This document shows positions 36,186 through 48,400 of a stretch of 64,000 nucleotides of DNA, piece after piece. The DNA is from Onchocerca volvulus. Taxonomy: Eukaryota > Nematoda > Chromadorea > Rhabditida > Onchocercidae. Within the stretch, counting starts at the first letter, position 1. The number at the start of each line of letters is the position of its first letter. The notes under the pieces were generated by a model. It made no database searches, was not told the DNA's origin, and saw nothing but the letters and a program-made list of their open reading frames with translations. A program made the position numbers and the translations under genes. The stretch covers positions 9,535,459 through 9,599,458 of the forward strand of contig HG738137.1 of the NCBI GenBank assembly GCA_000499405.2, given 5' to 3'.

Positions 36186-36576
36186 CAGATCAAAAATGAA
36201 TTCTATTTTAAGTAATTATGCCGTCTTTATTTCATTAATTGTTTTGTTGGAATGAATTTGAAGTACTAGTAAGGGTCGAACAATGGTTCATTCTGGTTAT
36301 GTTTTAATGGTTGTTCTGTTATAGTTTACTTTACTTTTATTTAACTTCACGCTACATATAAACGACATTTTGAATTTTCTTCTGAAGAGGGTATATTATG
36401 CTGCTCACAAAAATTCCAGTAATTCGGAAAAAATCGATAATCCAGACATTTTTATTATATATAAATAGAAAATGTCAGATAATTCAAATTTTTTGATTGT
36501 TTTTTTCTTGTTTTAATTGTACTGTTGCGTCAATTCAGGATGTGAAATTTGCGTTTAACACCGAATACATATTCTT

Positions 36577-36625
36577 CACTGATAATTAGAAAATGCTTTT
36601 CTACACTGATAATTAGAAAATGCTT
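36577..36625. repeat. Direct repeat, period 27 bp
   Basis: CACTGATAATTAGAAAATGC occurs twice, starting at 36577 and 36604. It is a local duplication. Confidence 0.85.
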
Positions 36626-36932
36626 GATTAATAAGCATATCTTTGCACATGTATCTGCATTGTCTGGAATTGAAGTCCTTGCAAGAATGGAATATGAAAA
36701 ATATATAATGCAAAATGGCTATCTAGATTTAGCTTTGCAATATTGATTTTTTAATTGGCAGTTGTAATTTCGACGAAGACTGTTCAAATTCATTCAGCAG
36801 AAAGTGTTATTTAACAACAAAAAAAAAAAGATTTAATTTAAGCAAATATTATTATTTGTGGATTTTTAATTTGAAGCTTATTATTGCGCTATCAACTTCT
36901 TTTTTAAAAATTCCAGTTTCCTTTATGGGAAT

Positions 36933-37012
36933 CATTGGTGGAAATGAATTGATTTAAATTCGAATGAGGACTTATCGGTGGAAATGAATTGATTTAGATT
37001 CAAATATATTCG
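36933..37012. repeat. Tandem duplication, period 40 bp
   Basis: The word GGTGGAAATGAATTGATTTA recurs 40 bases apart with similar flanks. It is upstream of the ORP9 gene and non-coding. Confidence 0.8.
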
Positions 37013-37580
37013 AACAATAAAATGCGGTCTGAGCTTCCAGGAAAGCTAAGTGACTCCGCCGTGACGCTTGTGATTGAAAATCGCGTTTATTCATGCAAGT
37101 ATTGGACAAGTTCTGGATGTAGATTCTTAAATTTCTTTCAAATTTGGGATAGGAATTGAAAGATTTGCAGGCCTTTTCATGGTTTGTGATTTTCGGAAAT
37201 TGAAAATCATGTTAAAATTTAAAAACATCTGAGCTTTTCTTTGAACTGTTAAGCCAAATTCATAAGCGAAAGATAAACGTTTATTACACAAGAAGGCAAT
37301 AAGATAAAATTTGCATATGTCTGAAGTTGTAGGCAAATTTTCATATGTTTCATTTCTATTTAGTTATTTTCCATTTTAAAATATTTACATGTTTGTTTAG
37401 GACGTATGAATTCTTTGTTTATTGTTTTGGATATCAGTTATTGATGTTTTGAACGATTTCAATTGCTTTTATTATTTTGCATTTTCGTGATATGTTTTTT
37501 TATATTTAGATTTGATATTGTTTTTGTTAAATATTTCAGTTTAATTAATTTTGAAATTTTCATTACAGAGGGAATTTTAA

Positions 37581-40500
37581 ATGGAAGGTCCGCTCTCAAA
37601 GTGGACCAATGTCGTTCATGGATGGCAATACAGATGGTTCGTTTTAAGGGATGATGCACTTCATTATTATACCTCTAGGGAGAAAATGATGAAAGGACAA
37701 CAACGTGGTTGCATACGTCTTCGTGGTGCTGTTATCGGTATCGATGGTGAAAATAATTCTTTATTTACAGTCACCGTTGATGGCAAGACATTCCATTTAC
37801 AGGTATTTGAAAACTTAATTTTGCATAAAAGATTTATATTGAATTAAAGATAGATATAAATTTGAGATTTGGAATTCTAAAATATTAATATGAAGTTAAA
37901 TTATTCTACCAAGAGATCCTTAAATTGGAGTGGGTTTTGTTATGTAAAATAGCGTTATTGTATTGCTGTTAAAGTTTTGTAAAAATCAAATTTTTTCTTT
38001 AATATTGCGGCCTAGGATCTACAAAAATGTTTAGAAATACAGATTGTTCTATAGGGTAATAAAGATAAAGAAACTGCTTGTTTCAGGGTCGAGATGAAAT
38101 TGAACGCAATAGTTGGATTCGTGCTTTGGAGGCTGTCATTCATGAGCAGAGTGGTTATTATCGTATAACTCCATCGAATTCACCAGCAATTTTGAAGGCA
38201 AAAGCTATTGAAGCCGACAAACATTTGCAAGATATGATCAATGAGGTATCGCCATGTTCTTTGGAAATTTTGGAAATTGATTCAAGTAACAAACACTCGT
38301 GGTGAGTACTAGTTTTTAAGAGTGGTATCATAGTATATAGTAAATTTATGACTGATAAGATTGAATAAGTTTTGCTCCCCAGGTTTCTTCTCCTTAAATT
38401 GTAGTATCTTTTTTCTTGGGTTATTTGGTCAGGCTATTTTACTAGAAGTAATCTTTCAAGCATAAATAAAAATTTTGATTTAGTCAAATACTGCAGGTTC
38501 GAGAATTGGAAGGATTGTCTACATCAGCAAATACTGAGATGAAAAAGACAATCGATGATTTGATTAAATCAGCGAATCGTTTGTTAAATACGGTGAAGCA
38601 TGCAGTTATATTGCTGCAGATGGCTAGGAGTCATTTAGATGGTGCTTCACTGTTGGATTTCAATGTGGATAACGAGGAATCTGAGATTTCTCAAGTTAGT
38701 AATTTACTTTTAAATTTAATAATCCTTCAGCATCGCATATCCTATATTTGATGCTACTGTATAAGAGCTCTTTCCATTATTCTCCTCATGCTATGCATTG
38801 TCATCCCGATGTATTATTTGAATTCTAGTAAATTCATCTTGCACAATGAAAATGAAAGCAAAATAATATAATAGATTATTTTAACAGCTGGAGGAAAATT
38901 CTGGAAAGAAAAGTGCAGATTATCATACTTAGCATATGTCTGATTACGTTATTGATTATGCTAAGTGAAGTACTTTGTACTTTGAAGGAAATATTTTATC
39001 AAATATTGTTCTTCCTAAGCCCTTCTGAAATCTTTTAAATCTAAAAAATTCTCTAAAAATATTGTGTGCCAACAGAAAAGACATAATTGTATTTTTCTAT
39101 GCCACTTTTTAGGCAAAAGTTATAGTCCCTCCATTATCATACTCAAGTAGTGAAGACGAATTTTTCGATGCCGAAACTCCGAGTGATGACAAATTATCGC
39201 CTAGTGACGATAATTCAAATGGTTTCGAAAATCCTGGACATAGCAATCCCAGTAGAAAAAATTCTCATTCAAGAAGAAAGACCCAAGAACCGGATTTCGG
39301 AGATGAGAACGAAGATTTTGATGCGGCTTATGAAAATAAGGAGGAACTTGATGTTGGCAATGTGCAACAGCAGCATGGCTCTGTACTTATGCATCTTCTT
39401 TCACAGGTACTTTTCGATCTTGACTATAAGAATAAGTTTCATTGTATATGGGAAATCATCATTTAGCTTGAAAATGCCGTTCACTTGAATAAGGCACTTC
39501 AGAAATTGATAATTTCATTTCACTTTTGTCTACAGTTTTTAGTTGGATATTCCAAATAGCAGCAAGAATTTTACGCTTCTGCTTCTCCTTAGAAATTAGT
39601 AGTTATTATAATTAGTAAGATGCTTTGTCATCCTACTTGTCAGATCTAGGACTAGTCTTCAATAAGCACTTTTGACATTGTGGCATTATATATGATTTGT
39701 CGGCATATTTTATGACTGTTGTACTAGAATTATCCTTTATGCATCATATTTTGAAGTTGGCTGTTTTGCCCATTATCGAGAATTGATATTGGAATAGATA
39801 ATTATCGAAAATTGATACTGGAATAGCTTTTTTAAATCAGCAACTTAATTCCAGGTGAGTGTTGGAATGGACTTAACCAAAGTCACACTACCAACATTTA
39901 TTCTCGAACGCCGCTCTCTTCTGGAAATGTATGCAGATTTCTTCGCACATCCCGATAGTTTTGTCGGTTGTACCACTTATTCATCACCGGAAGAACGTTT
40001 CATCTCTGTGGTCCGTTACTATGTAGGAGCTTTTTATGCCGCTCGTAAAAGCGGAGTGGCTAAAAAGCCATATAATCCTATCCTTGGGGAAACTTTTCGT
40101 TGTTAGTAGTTTTATTCTATTATTTTAAATGTAAAAGTTTTGTGATTGCTATAAATTCAGGAAACTAGAATAGATGACCTCTTTTTTTTTTTTAGTGAAT
40201 CGAAAATTATTTGCAAATAACTGTTTTGCTCAATGAAAGGAAATCAGCTTTGTTCTTTGTAGGTCGATGGAAAATACCTGGTATGAAAAGAAATAAACAA
40301 TTCACCAAACGTGGTCCTTTTCCTGGTTCTGATGAAAATGACTTAACATTTATCGCAGAGCAGGTCAGTCATCATCCACCTGTGTCGGCTTTTTACGCTG
40401 AACATCCTGGTAAACGAGTTTCATTTACAGGACACATCTGGACGAAGTCCTCATTTTTGGGTCTTTCTATTGGTAATTATTTGAAATTTATTTTAAATGT

Positions 40501-41766
40501 TTGGGAATTATTTTTACTAGTAAAAGTTTGGAAATTATTTTTACTAGTATTTTAACTGTTTAGAATTTCGTTTGTTTAAGGAAAGTTATTTTGTTAATTA
40601 ATTATGGTAATTAAGCAATAGTATATAAAAAATTGATAATAAAGGAATCTTTTGATTTTTACTTTTTTTCTCCATATCAAGTTTCGAATTGCACATAAAA
40701 TGGTTTGATCTCATTATCAATGATATATTCTTTCTTTTTTCTAGTCACCATTAACAGAGACTTTAAGGAGTTACTAATATTGGTTGGGGGACAGTGAAGC
40801 TGCACGATCACAATGAAGAATACGTTTTGACATTCCCGAATGGTTATGGGCGTTCCATTATGAGCACTCCGTGGATTGAACTTGGAGGAAAAGTAAGTCT
40901 TTTAATGTGAAACAAACAGATTCCAACATCTGTCTTTTTATTTGAAATTAGTTTATTTCAGTGTTCGATCTAACACTTATATTAATTATAGCATCATTTC
41001 AGGTCACAGTTAATTGCGTCAAAACGGGTTATTCGGCTGAGATTGATTTTTTAACGAAACCTTTTTTCGGTGGAAAAGCACATCGTATAAACGGAAGTAT
41101 TTACCGCTCGGGCTTTAGAAAACCTATTCTTATAATAAAAGGAGAATGGAATGGTGTAATAACTGCAAAACCTCTGAATGGCGACGAATATTTATTTGTT
41201 GATGTTAAGCATTATCCCGAAGTGAAAAAGGTTGATTTTTAAGCCCTTTTCGCAAAAAAGTTGTCATTTCTGAAAAGAAAAAAATTTTTCAGGAGTTATT
41301 TTAAAAAAAAAATCGCAATTTCGAAAAAAATTTCTGTTCCAAATGCTGAACAATTCAGTGATTTAAATGCTTTATTCTAGCAGTGTTACTATAAAATATC
41401 AAAATTTTCTGCAATATTTTCAAGTATTTTGAAATTTTAGGAATGCGAACCAATAGCGAGGCAAGGTGATAGGGAATCGCGTCGTTTATGGAGACATGTT
41501 ACAGTCGCTTTACAGAAAAATAATATACAACTTGCTACTAATGCAAAGAGATGGATTGAACAAAGGCAACGCGAGGAAGCTAAAATTCGACAGGTATTTA
41601 AAAGGATATTGTAGTTTAGGATTTTCTTTTTTTCTGTGGGTTATAACTTGAAGTAATCTTTCCAAAATTATTATTTAAAATATTTTAGGAGCAGCGAATC
41701 GTTCATCATCCGCTTTTGTTTGTTAAAGAAGGCGAAGGCTGGAAATACAAAGATGAATTGCAATAA
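37581..41766 (+). CDS. OSBPL9: ORP9-like oxysterol-binding-protein-related lipid transfer protein
   Basis: ORP9 moves sterol or PI4P/phosphatidylserine between the ER and the Golgi or endosomes. Ten exons are 37581-37802, 38087-38245, 38497-38694, 39113-39406, 39855-40101, 40263-40472, 40768-40892, 41003-41230, 41441-41593 and 41689-41766, giving 637 residues. An N-terminal PH domain ([20 protein letters not shown], residues 1 to about 100) and a helical linker are followed by a near-perfect FFAT motif (EDEFFDAET, about 207-215) for VAP binding at the ER. The ORD domain follows, with [29 protein letters not shown], the OSBP signature EQVSHHPP (about 406-413) and GGKAHRI. The exon 7 acceptor (TTTAAG at 40767) was chosen because it restores [10 protein letters not shown]. 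The ATG lies 12 bases after a TTACAG acceptor. The gene may head the cluster with PSMG4, SDHAF4 and WASHC5. Confidence 0.95.
39769..39832. repeat. Tandem duplication in an ORP9 intron
   Basis: Two diverged copies, period about 30 bp, of ATTATCGARAATTGATAYTGGAATAG lie in the fourth intron just before exon 5. Confidence 0.75.
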
Positions 41767-42947
41767 TATTTGCGAAGCCAGGAAAATTCATTGACTGAAA
41801 AACTTTAGATAAAAGAAAAGAATTAATAGTCCTACTTTTATATTTATGAATTCCTCCTCAACATAATGCGAGCTTCAAATAATGCAGTTGTTTTTTTGAA
41901 TTTTAATTAAGTGTTTGAAAAACATCAAAACATCAACACACCAAAAATTTCTGTAAAGAAATCCTTTTTTGTCAAATTTTTTGTCAAAGCTTGAATGCTT
42001 TAATAATTTTTTGTTCTTTTCCAAACAAATGTTTTGCAGTTTTTCAATATTTTTACTAGCTATACTTTGCTGCAGCTATTTTGCTTAAAACATTATTCAG
42101 TAATTTTTAGATTATAAACTTTACTGCTCCGATTCTGTCTGAGAAGTGCTTCCTCGGACACTTATCCAGAAGTTTCTCTGCGGTTTTGTGGAGTATCCCT
42201 TCATTTAATTATTCTGATATTATAATTGTGTAATATGCTATCTATCGCTTTTATGTGAATTGTTTAAGATATCATTTATGATTTTTTTGTGATTTCTATA
42301 GTTGAAACTAAAATTCTTTCCGTTAATATTGTGCAAATACTGACGCATGAAATTCCGTTTATTTTATTGTTTGTGCTTTTGATTTTCTATTTCTGTCAAT
42401 AAATCAATTTAATTATATATATATATATATATGTAAAACATGTGTTTTCTTTTCCCATACGTATAAATTAGTTTATTTAATTTTGTTTGTTTTGATATAA
42501 TTTCAGAAGAAACTTTAATTTTTAGAATGGATTTCGATTCAGTTTAGTACAATATTGTTTATTCATATATTTGGTTGAAGAATATGCGGTTATGTTGCCA
42601 AAAAATCTTTCAAGTATTGTAAAAATAGAGTATTTCTTAAACGGTATTCTAATTAAAAATCATTTCGGTTGCTATTATCTTATTGTTGCAATCAATGCAT
42701 TTTCTCGTAAGAAAAATTATCATTTCAAATAATTCTCGAAATATCTATATATATTTTGGGGAAATGTTGTTATCAATCGCAAGATCACGTTTTGGCTACC
42801 AAAATTACTATATTCTAATTAATAGATTATGTATTTTATGAAATTGTATGTCATAGTAAATTTGTTCTATCTCATGGGGAAAATTTAATTCCGGAATTCT
42901 TTTTTTTTCTTTCTTGAATATTTTGATCTTGTTTAAGGTCATTTAAT
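41767..42947. other. Intergenic region
   Basis: About 1.2 kb lies between the ORP9 stop and the PSMG4-like start, on the same strand. It contains a short (AT)n run near 42412-42433. No gene is recognised. A TTGTTTAAG acceptor about 11 bases before 42948 could be a trans-splice site. Confidence 0.5.
42412..42433. repeat. (AT)n microsatellite
   Basis: About ten AT dinucleotides occur downstream of the ORP9 gene. Confidence 0.85.
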
Positions 42948-43820
42948 ATGTGCTCTCATCAAGCTGAATTTGTCGTTGCGAAACATGTGGTCGGTTTCAT
43001 GAGTATTGTGATGGATGGATGTATCTTTATTTGGATAGGTAGAAGAAAGCGCCTAGATACCTTGTGTTTTGCACAACATTTCCGGGAAATGAATCTGATC
43101 GAATCACCGAATTCAAATCATTTAATTGATAACTTTACTATAAAACTTAATAAACTATTTCCCGATAGGCAGGTATGTCTGATATATATCATTAATAATA
43201 TGCCAAGAATAATTCTTGTGTCGTTCAAATCTCAAAAAATTCAATTTAAATTAAAAAATCTGAAAATTATTCGTCGAAATCTCGTCCTCAAATCTTTATT
43301 TATCATTTGCACGCTTTATCCGATAATGAAAGGTGCTGAATTTGTTGCTATTTAAATGTGTAAAAATTTCACAAGCGGATTGCATTGAATTAGAATTATA
43401 GTATAATTTATGTAATATTTTTAAAAATCATTGATAGTTTAATCAGTGAATGGATTAAAAGAATTAATTAAAGATGTATCGTGATCGTTTTGAGAACAAA
43501 AATAAATCAGGAGCAAAAATATTGTGTCGAATGTTTTGACTGTCCTGGATCAAGGGAAATCAAGGAAAGATTGGCATTTTTGAAGAAAAAAATTGAAGTT
43601 TTATTTGAAAATAAGTTTGATTTTGAGTTTTAAATTAGTATGATTTAAAGTGGCAGATTTTGCAAGTTATTAATTATGTTGGAAGTGATTCGTTTATTTC
43701 TTATTTTAGGTTTTCTTCTCAAGTGATCTCTGTATTGAAGATATGTCATTTTGGAATGAATTATTACAAGCTGTCAAAAATTATGTCTCGAAAAATGAAG
43801 AAATTTTCGGTGTCAATTAG
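42948..43820 (+). CDS. PSMG4: PSMG4-like proteasome assembly chaperone 4
   Basis: PSMG4/PAC4 pairs with PAC3 to help assemble the alpha ring of the 20S proteasome. Exons 42948-43172 and 43710-43820 give 111 residues (human 123). The match is by pattern and not by strong identity: a beta-strand core KHVVGFMSIVMDGCIFIWIG aligns with the family's FHVMRLTDSLFLWVG block. This is followed by a helix, a segment ending DRQ, and then VFFSSDL aligning with QVFVSYNL and a C-terminal helix. No catalytic motif is expected. A diverged second copy of exon 2 lies at 43989. Same strand as ORP9 upstream and SDHAF4 downstream. Confidence 0.65.
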
Positions 43821-43988
43821 TGCCCTCATTGAACTGGAAAATTTTTCCAATTTATTTGTTACTTTGAAACAATAATATTGCCAAGATTTATTCCAGTGAT
43901 TGAACCTTATTCAATCTTCGCTTCTTTTAATAAAATTTAATCTTTTTTTTTTACATCAAACGGTTATTTCTGATGTTTCTCATATTAG

Positions 43989-44069
43989 GTTTCTTTCTCA
44001 GGTGATCATCGTATTGAGAATGCATCAGTTTGGGATAAATTGTTGGAAGCTGTTAGAAATGATGTTTTT
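43989..44069 (+). pseudogene. Diverged tandem copy of the PSMG4 terminal exon
   Basis: After ATATTAG, the frame in the same phase as exon 2 reads VSFSGDHRIENASVWDKLLE and on to AVRNDV. Against exon 2 (VFFSSDLCIEDMSFWNELLQ...), 14 of the first 27 residues are identical. The copy then runs into a T-rich stretch (Phe run) and stays open to 44354 without the normal C-terminus or nearby stop. It is either a decaying duplicate or an alternative last exon. Confidence 0.7.
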
Positions 44070-44490
44070 TTCTTTTTCTTTGGTTTTATGAAGATTCACA
44101 TTGTACTTTCACAACTTTTTTGTCCTTGTACATATGAAATATATTCTCAAATACTTTTTTTTTTTTTGCGAATCACTCAAACTTTTAAAATAATTTCATG
44201 TCGTTTGAAAATGTCTCTTGTTTATTCTTGCTTGTTTGAGTTATGGATAAATCTAAAAATTGGTGTTTCTTTTTTTGTCATATTACGGATGTGCTTTTGC
44301 CTCTTTTTTTTCGCAAATTATATTTTAGGAGATTATTTACACTTTTATTTGTGACATCACACGCAGCATATATTTGAGTAAACATCTACGTGCAATATAG
44401 TCATCAGTGCATATTAATTTACGTAAAGGAGTTTGCATTTCGAATATAATCTTGCGTATTATTGATTTTATGTAATTTATTGCAAAATAC

Positions 44491-44498
44491 TTTTTCAG
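44491..44498 (+). other. Probable spliced-leader acceptor of SDHAF4
   Basis: TTTTTCAG lies immediately before the start ATG, matching the nematode acceptor consensus and leaving no 5' UTR of its own. No upstream cis exon is needed to complete the protein. Confidence 0.65.
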
Positions 44499-45025
44499 AT
44501 GTTGCGAGTATTTCGTGGTCGTGGCATAATACAATTATTTTGCAGCCAGCAACGTTTTTGTAGAACTAGAAAAGGTGTTGTGAGTGAAAAAGAGATTGAC
44601 AGTGAGATTCAGAAGAAGACACCACGAGGCAAGTTGGATCATGAGCTGGAAATGGAAGAAGAGGAAAAACCTTATGAAGATCCAAATCTCCCGAAGCATC
44701 CAGGAGGTATCGATTTTAATTTCCTGAATAGAGAAAAGAACTAGTTAGAATTGATTTCTTTTTTTTTTTTTTTCTTTGGAAAGGTTTGGTGCAGGATAAG
44801 GATATTTGCAGATTTGTCTAAATTTTTAAACATTTAAAAATATTTCGATGAGCGAAGTGCGTACAGTTCTTCATCTTCAATGAATCATTTGTAATTTTCG
44901 TGTGAATCATAGAAATGTTGATTCTAGGCGTCAATCCGATAACCGGGGAAATCGGTGGACCAGCTGGATTAGAACCAACCCGTTTCGGCGATTGGGAACG
45001 CAAAGGACGTTGCGTTGATTTCTAA
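44499..45025 (+). CDS. SDHAF4: Succinate dehydrogenase assembly factor 4
   Basis: SDHAF4 binds flavinylated SDHA in the mitochondrial matrix and promotes its joining with SDHB during complex II assembly. Exons 44499-44706 and 44928-45025 give 101 residues, the usual family size. The basic N-terminus ([14 protein letters not shown]) looks like a mitochondrial presequence. The conserved C-terminal block is intact: [14 protein letters not shown], then [17 protein letters not shown] at the very end. The middle is acidic and variable. It begins right at a TTTTTCAG acceptor and is followed 388 bases later by WASHC5 on the same strand. Confidence 0.96.
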
Positions 45026-45413
45026 AATTCACTTTTATCTGTCAATAATAAACCATGTAAAAATTATCTTCATGTATTAATTATTACTATTGATTGAAAT
45101 AAATATTTCAAAATACATTTTTGCTTTGTGATTTGGATTGTAGTTCTTTTAGTATGTCAGCCAATAATTACATACTGATGCGCAAAAATTTTTCATATTG
45201 CTATAATTTTAGAATGAAGCTATGCGAAGATGGATGAAGCTATCAAATTAGATCCCTTTCGATAAACCCATTATGGCATGTCTATGGCTTTGGTGATAAC
45301 TCTGAGGAGGGATTTTCTTGGAAATTTGATAAATTAGTAAACAAGTGTAAAGGCGATCTTAATTTCCTGGATTTATCGAAAAGAATCTAATATTTACATC
45401 TATTTTAATTTAG
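45026..45413. other. Short intergenic spacer in a possible operon
   Basis: This is a 388-base AT-rich spacer between the SDHAF4 stop and the WASHC5 start. It contains AATAAA-like words near 45043 and 45098 and ends TTAATTTAG directly before the next ATG. No gene is seen. Confidence 0.6.
45406..45413 (+). other. Probable spliced-leader acceptor of WASHC5
   Basis: TAATTTAG lies directly before the start ATG. It fits a trans-splice acceptor for a downstream operon gene. Confidence 0.55.
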
Positions 45414-48400
45414 ATGAGTAACGTTGGGAACGTATTTGGAATCAACTTCCTGAAAGAGTTAATTGAGACGGGTCATGCAATTCTTGCCGAAATATTTCGA
45501 TTGGCTGACTGTGTTCCGGATGATTTCAGGAATCCAGCCCGCAGTCGTTTTAAGCCATTCATTGTTGATTTCTCATATTTTGATAATCTTTCCATTATCG
45601 ATCACTATATTGATTCACATGAGGTCGGTTGCTTACTTCTTAATTTTTGAAATCTTATATTTAACACACATTGCACTTTTCATTTCGTTTTGTTCGTTTT
45701 ATATTATAGGAAACTTTTCAGCAAGGAGCACAATTAGAAGACGAATATTTATTCACATTTGAAAGGCAAATCAAACGCTTTGGTGCTCTTTTCGATGCTA
45801 TAGCCCATTTTTTTGCTGATTTAATTGAGTAAGTTCTCCTGTATGTTATTTTCATTTCTTTAATGATTTCGTTAAAGATATAAGCATATCAAATGAATGA
45901 TTTGATTTTTAATTTGCTATGTTGAAATATTTGTGATTTACCTTCCTGAGCAATGGGAAAGTTTTATTTCACGGTGCAGCTAGAAAATCAGTACAATTGT
46001 TAGTTCATTGTTAACTTTATTATTTCCAACTGTCTATTATTTTTTGTAGATATTCAGAAAATAATCGTCCCAGTGATATCGTTTTTTCAGTACGTCGAAC
46101 AACAACTTTTCTCATACTATGTCAGCATGAAGTTCGTTGTAGTATCGATTTTTCAATATTGTTTTTATCTTTAATAATTTAATTTTTTCCAAGTTTTTTT
46201 TGACTCAAATTATACTCTTTATTGAACTGCATTCCTATTCTTTTAATACTTTCAAAAAATAGTGTCCAAATGTAAACAATTTGCAGGCAGAAGCAATGTA
46301 TATTGCAGGCGTCATTTTGTTAGCATTGGATGAAAAATTTGAAAATGCAGTAAGGCAAAGATTGTTTGTTGCGCATTACCGAAGCAAGTATGTGATTTAA
46401 ATCATTATTGAAATAATTTAATATAAATACTGGAATAGTGGCATGTTATTAGATAGCATAAATTAATTTATATAGTAAAGAAGCATCGAACGTAGAATGA
46501 TATGCAGTTAAATAATAGTGAAAGATGCCAAATTACATTCACATTTTAAGAACTGTTACATTTTTCAGCCCTTCGAGCAGTGAACGATTTGATCTTCTGG
46601 TTGATATCTTAAAAGTAGCGTCAAGTAGAGAAGAGCTTTTCGGGTAAGTCACTAGGGTTCTAAAATATTTTTCGCCATTCTTTTTCACTTCATTATTTTT
46701 TTGGTGTTGGCATCATAAGCTTTTATCAGAAAGCCGTTGTTCTGTAGTTTTAGTACTACCGCATAATTGGTAATCGTGGCAGTCATAAAGGATTACATGA
46801 ACAATTTTTATGTCATATTATATTTTGTTTGAATCTTTCGTGAATACTATATATATAGTTATATGCCAGTTATGTTTATTTGAAACTTTGCATATATGTA
46901 TCACTTGAATTTCAACTTCCTGGATTTTCACGTTATTCTCTAATCTTTCAGAAGATTGCCATTAAATAAAGCTTTTGTCAGCAATATGCTTTTGGTATTA
47001 CATACGGATGTTTTGTTTCCTGATGAGGTACACAACTATTATTTTTTTGTCAAACAAAAGATTCAAAAAATGAATCTTAAATTAAATTCTTACGTATTAT
47101 AGGATTTGATAAAATTAATGTGAATTTTATAAATATTGGAAAAGTATGAGTTTTACACCTATTATGAAATTCAAATATATTATTATTTGGAAAAATCTCA
47201 ATTAAATATTAAAATTCATTTTCTCAAATCTTTCATATTATTATTTATTGTGGAAGTCTTGTTTTTCTCAGTTATGTATGATGTCTCTTTCTTTATTATA
47301 ACGATAGTAATCATTTGTTAAGGACTGATATGATTTGCGATGACATTCCAATTGAAAATTTATTCATTAGTAGCCTGCAGTTTGAAGTTTGGAGAAATTA
47401 TTTGGTAGAGATGTGACGGAAAATAGAGTTACTGTGTGATGCATATATTTGCCTTTCAGTTTATGTTCTTGTCGTTAATTCATTTTGTTGGTTTATGTAA
47501 TTATGTGATTTTTTCAGAATGAACTTGTACCACATGAACTTTCCCGACGAGGCATTCGTGCTTCACGTTATCAGCGAGCATTTCTTTCTGTTTGTCTCTT
47601 TTTTCTTCCAAAATTGCTACATTCAGATCATGTTGTAATGCGCCATATTGTGGATACTTTTTTCACCGAGGAATGGGTATGTTTCAATAAATTCTGTATT
47701 TAGGAAAGATATATATTAATTAACTGATAACTTTTTTGGTGAATATTCAAATATGGGAATTTAAGATATGGAAAATGATGGTTTTTGTTCCTTAAAGTTG
47801 AACGAAGTAATGCAATAATTACATAGTGCAATGGAAATATGTAAATTAGCTGATTTTTAGGTGGTACATTTGCATATGGGAATAGTGATGAATATGCTCG
47901 ATGCTTGGGATAATTATAAAGCAGCAAGTAATGCACTTCTGCATTCTCTTAATGCACAAATAATAAAGCAATTGGCTGCAAACCATATATCTGCCCTAAA
48001 AACGGCATCCTTTTCCCATACTGCCAAGTTTTCGATAGCCGATGTCATTTTGTTTGCTGATTTAATAGCTGTTTCAAATAAGCATCTCGAATGGCTTATG
48101 TTGCATGCTTGTAAGTCCTATTGCTATCGTTGAATCGATGCATGTTCAAGCCTTGATTTATATTTCAATCATTTTATAACAACTGTTTACGTAGAAATGC
48201 ATCATACTAAAAAAGAAAAGGGAAAAACTTGCTGCTGTGTTTTTTAGACAAACCCGAAAAATGCTGCAAACGAGCCGGACAGTTTTATGAGATTGTGAAC
48301 AATCAAATTACATCGTCTTCACTTGATCTGTTTAGTAAATTGCTCGAAATTTCAATCTTTGAATATGATTATAAAAAAGTGAGAGATTTTTATGACTTGC

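Larger units (their letters stand above)
33643..37580. other. Intergenic region between divergent genes
   Basis: About 3.9 kb separates the PDP start (minus) from the ORP9 start (plus). No gene is recognised. It contains AT-rich tandem repeats at 36050-36185, short tandem duplications near 36577-36625 and 36933-37012, and many A or T runs. A TTTTCATTACAG acceptor at 37568 is the probable spliced-leader site of the ORP9 gene. Unidentified 5' exons cannot be excluded. Confidence 0.5.
43821..44498. other. Intergenic region with a duplicated exon
   Basis: This is the gap between the PSMG4 stop and the SDHAF4 start. It holds the extra PSMG4-like exon at 43989 and pyrimidine-rich sequence leading to the SDHAF4 acceptor. 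No independent gene is recognised. Confidence 0.55.

Noticed and set aside
37463..37659. Frames opposite or before the ORP9 first exon
   Set aside because: They are shadows of the PH-domain exon and its upstream pyrimidine-rich sequence.
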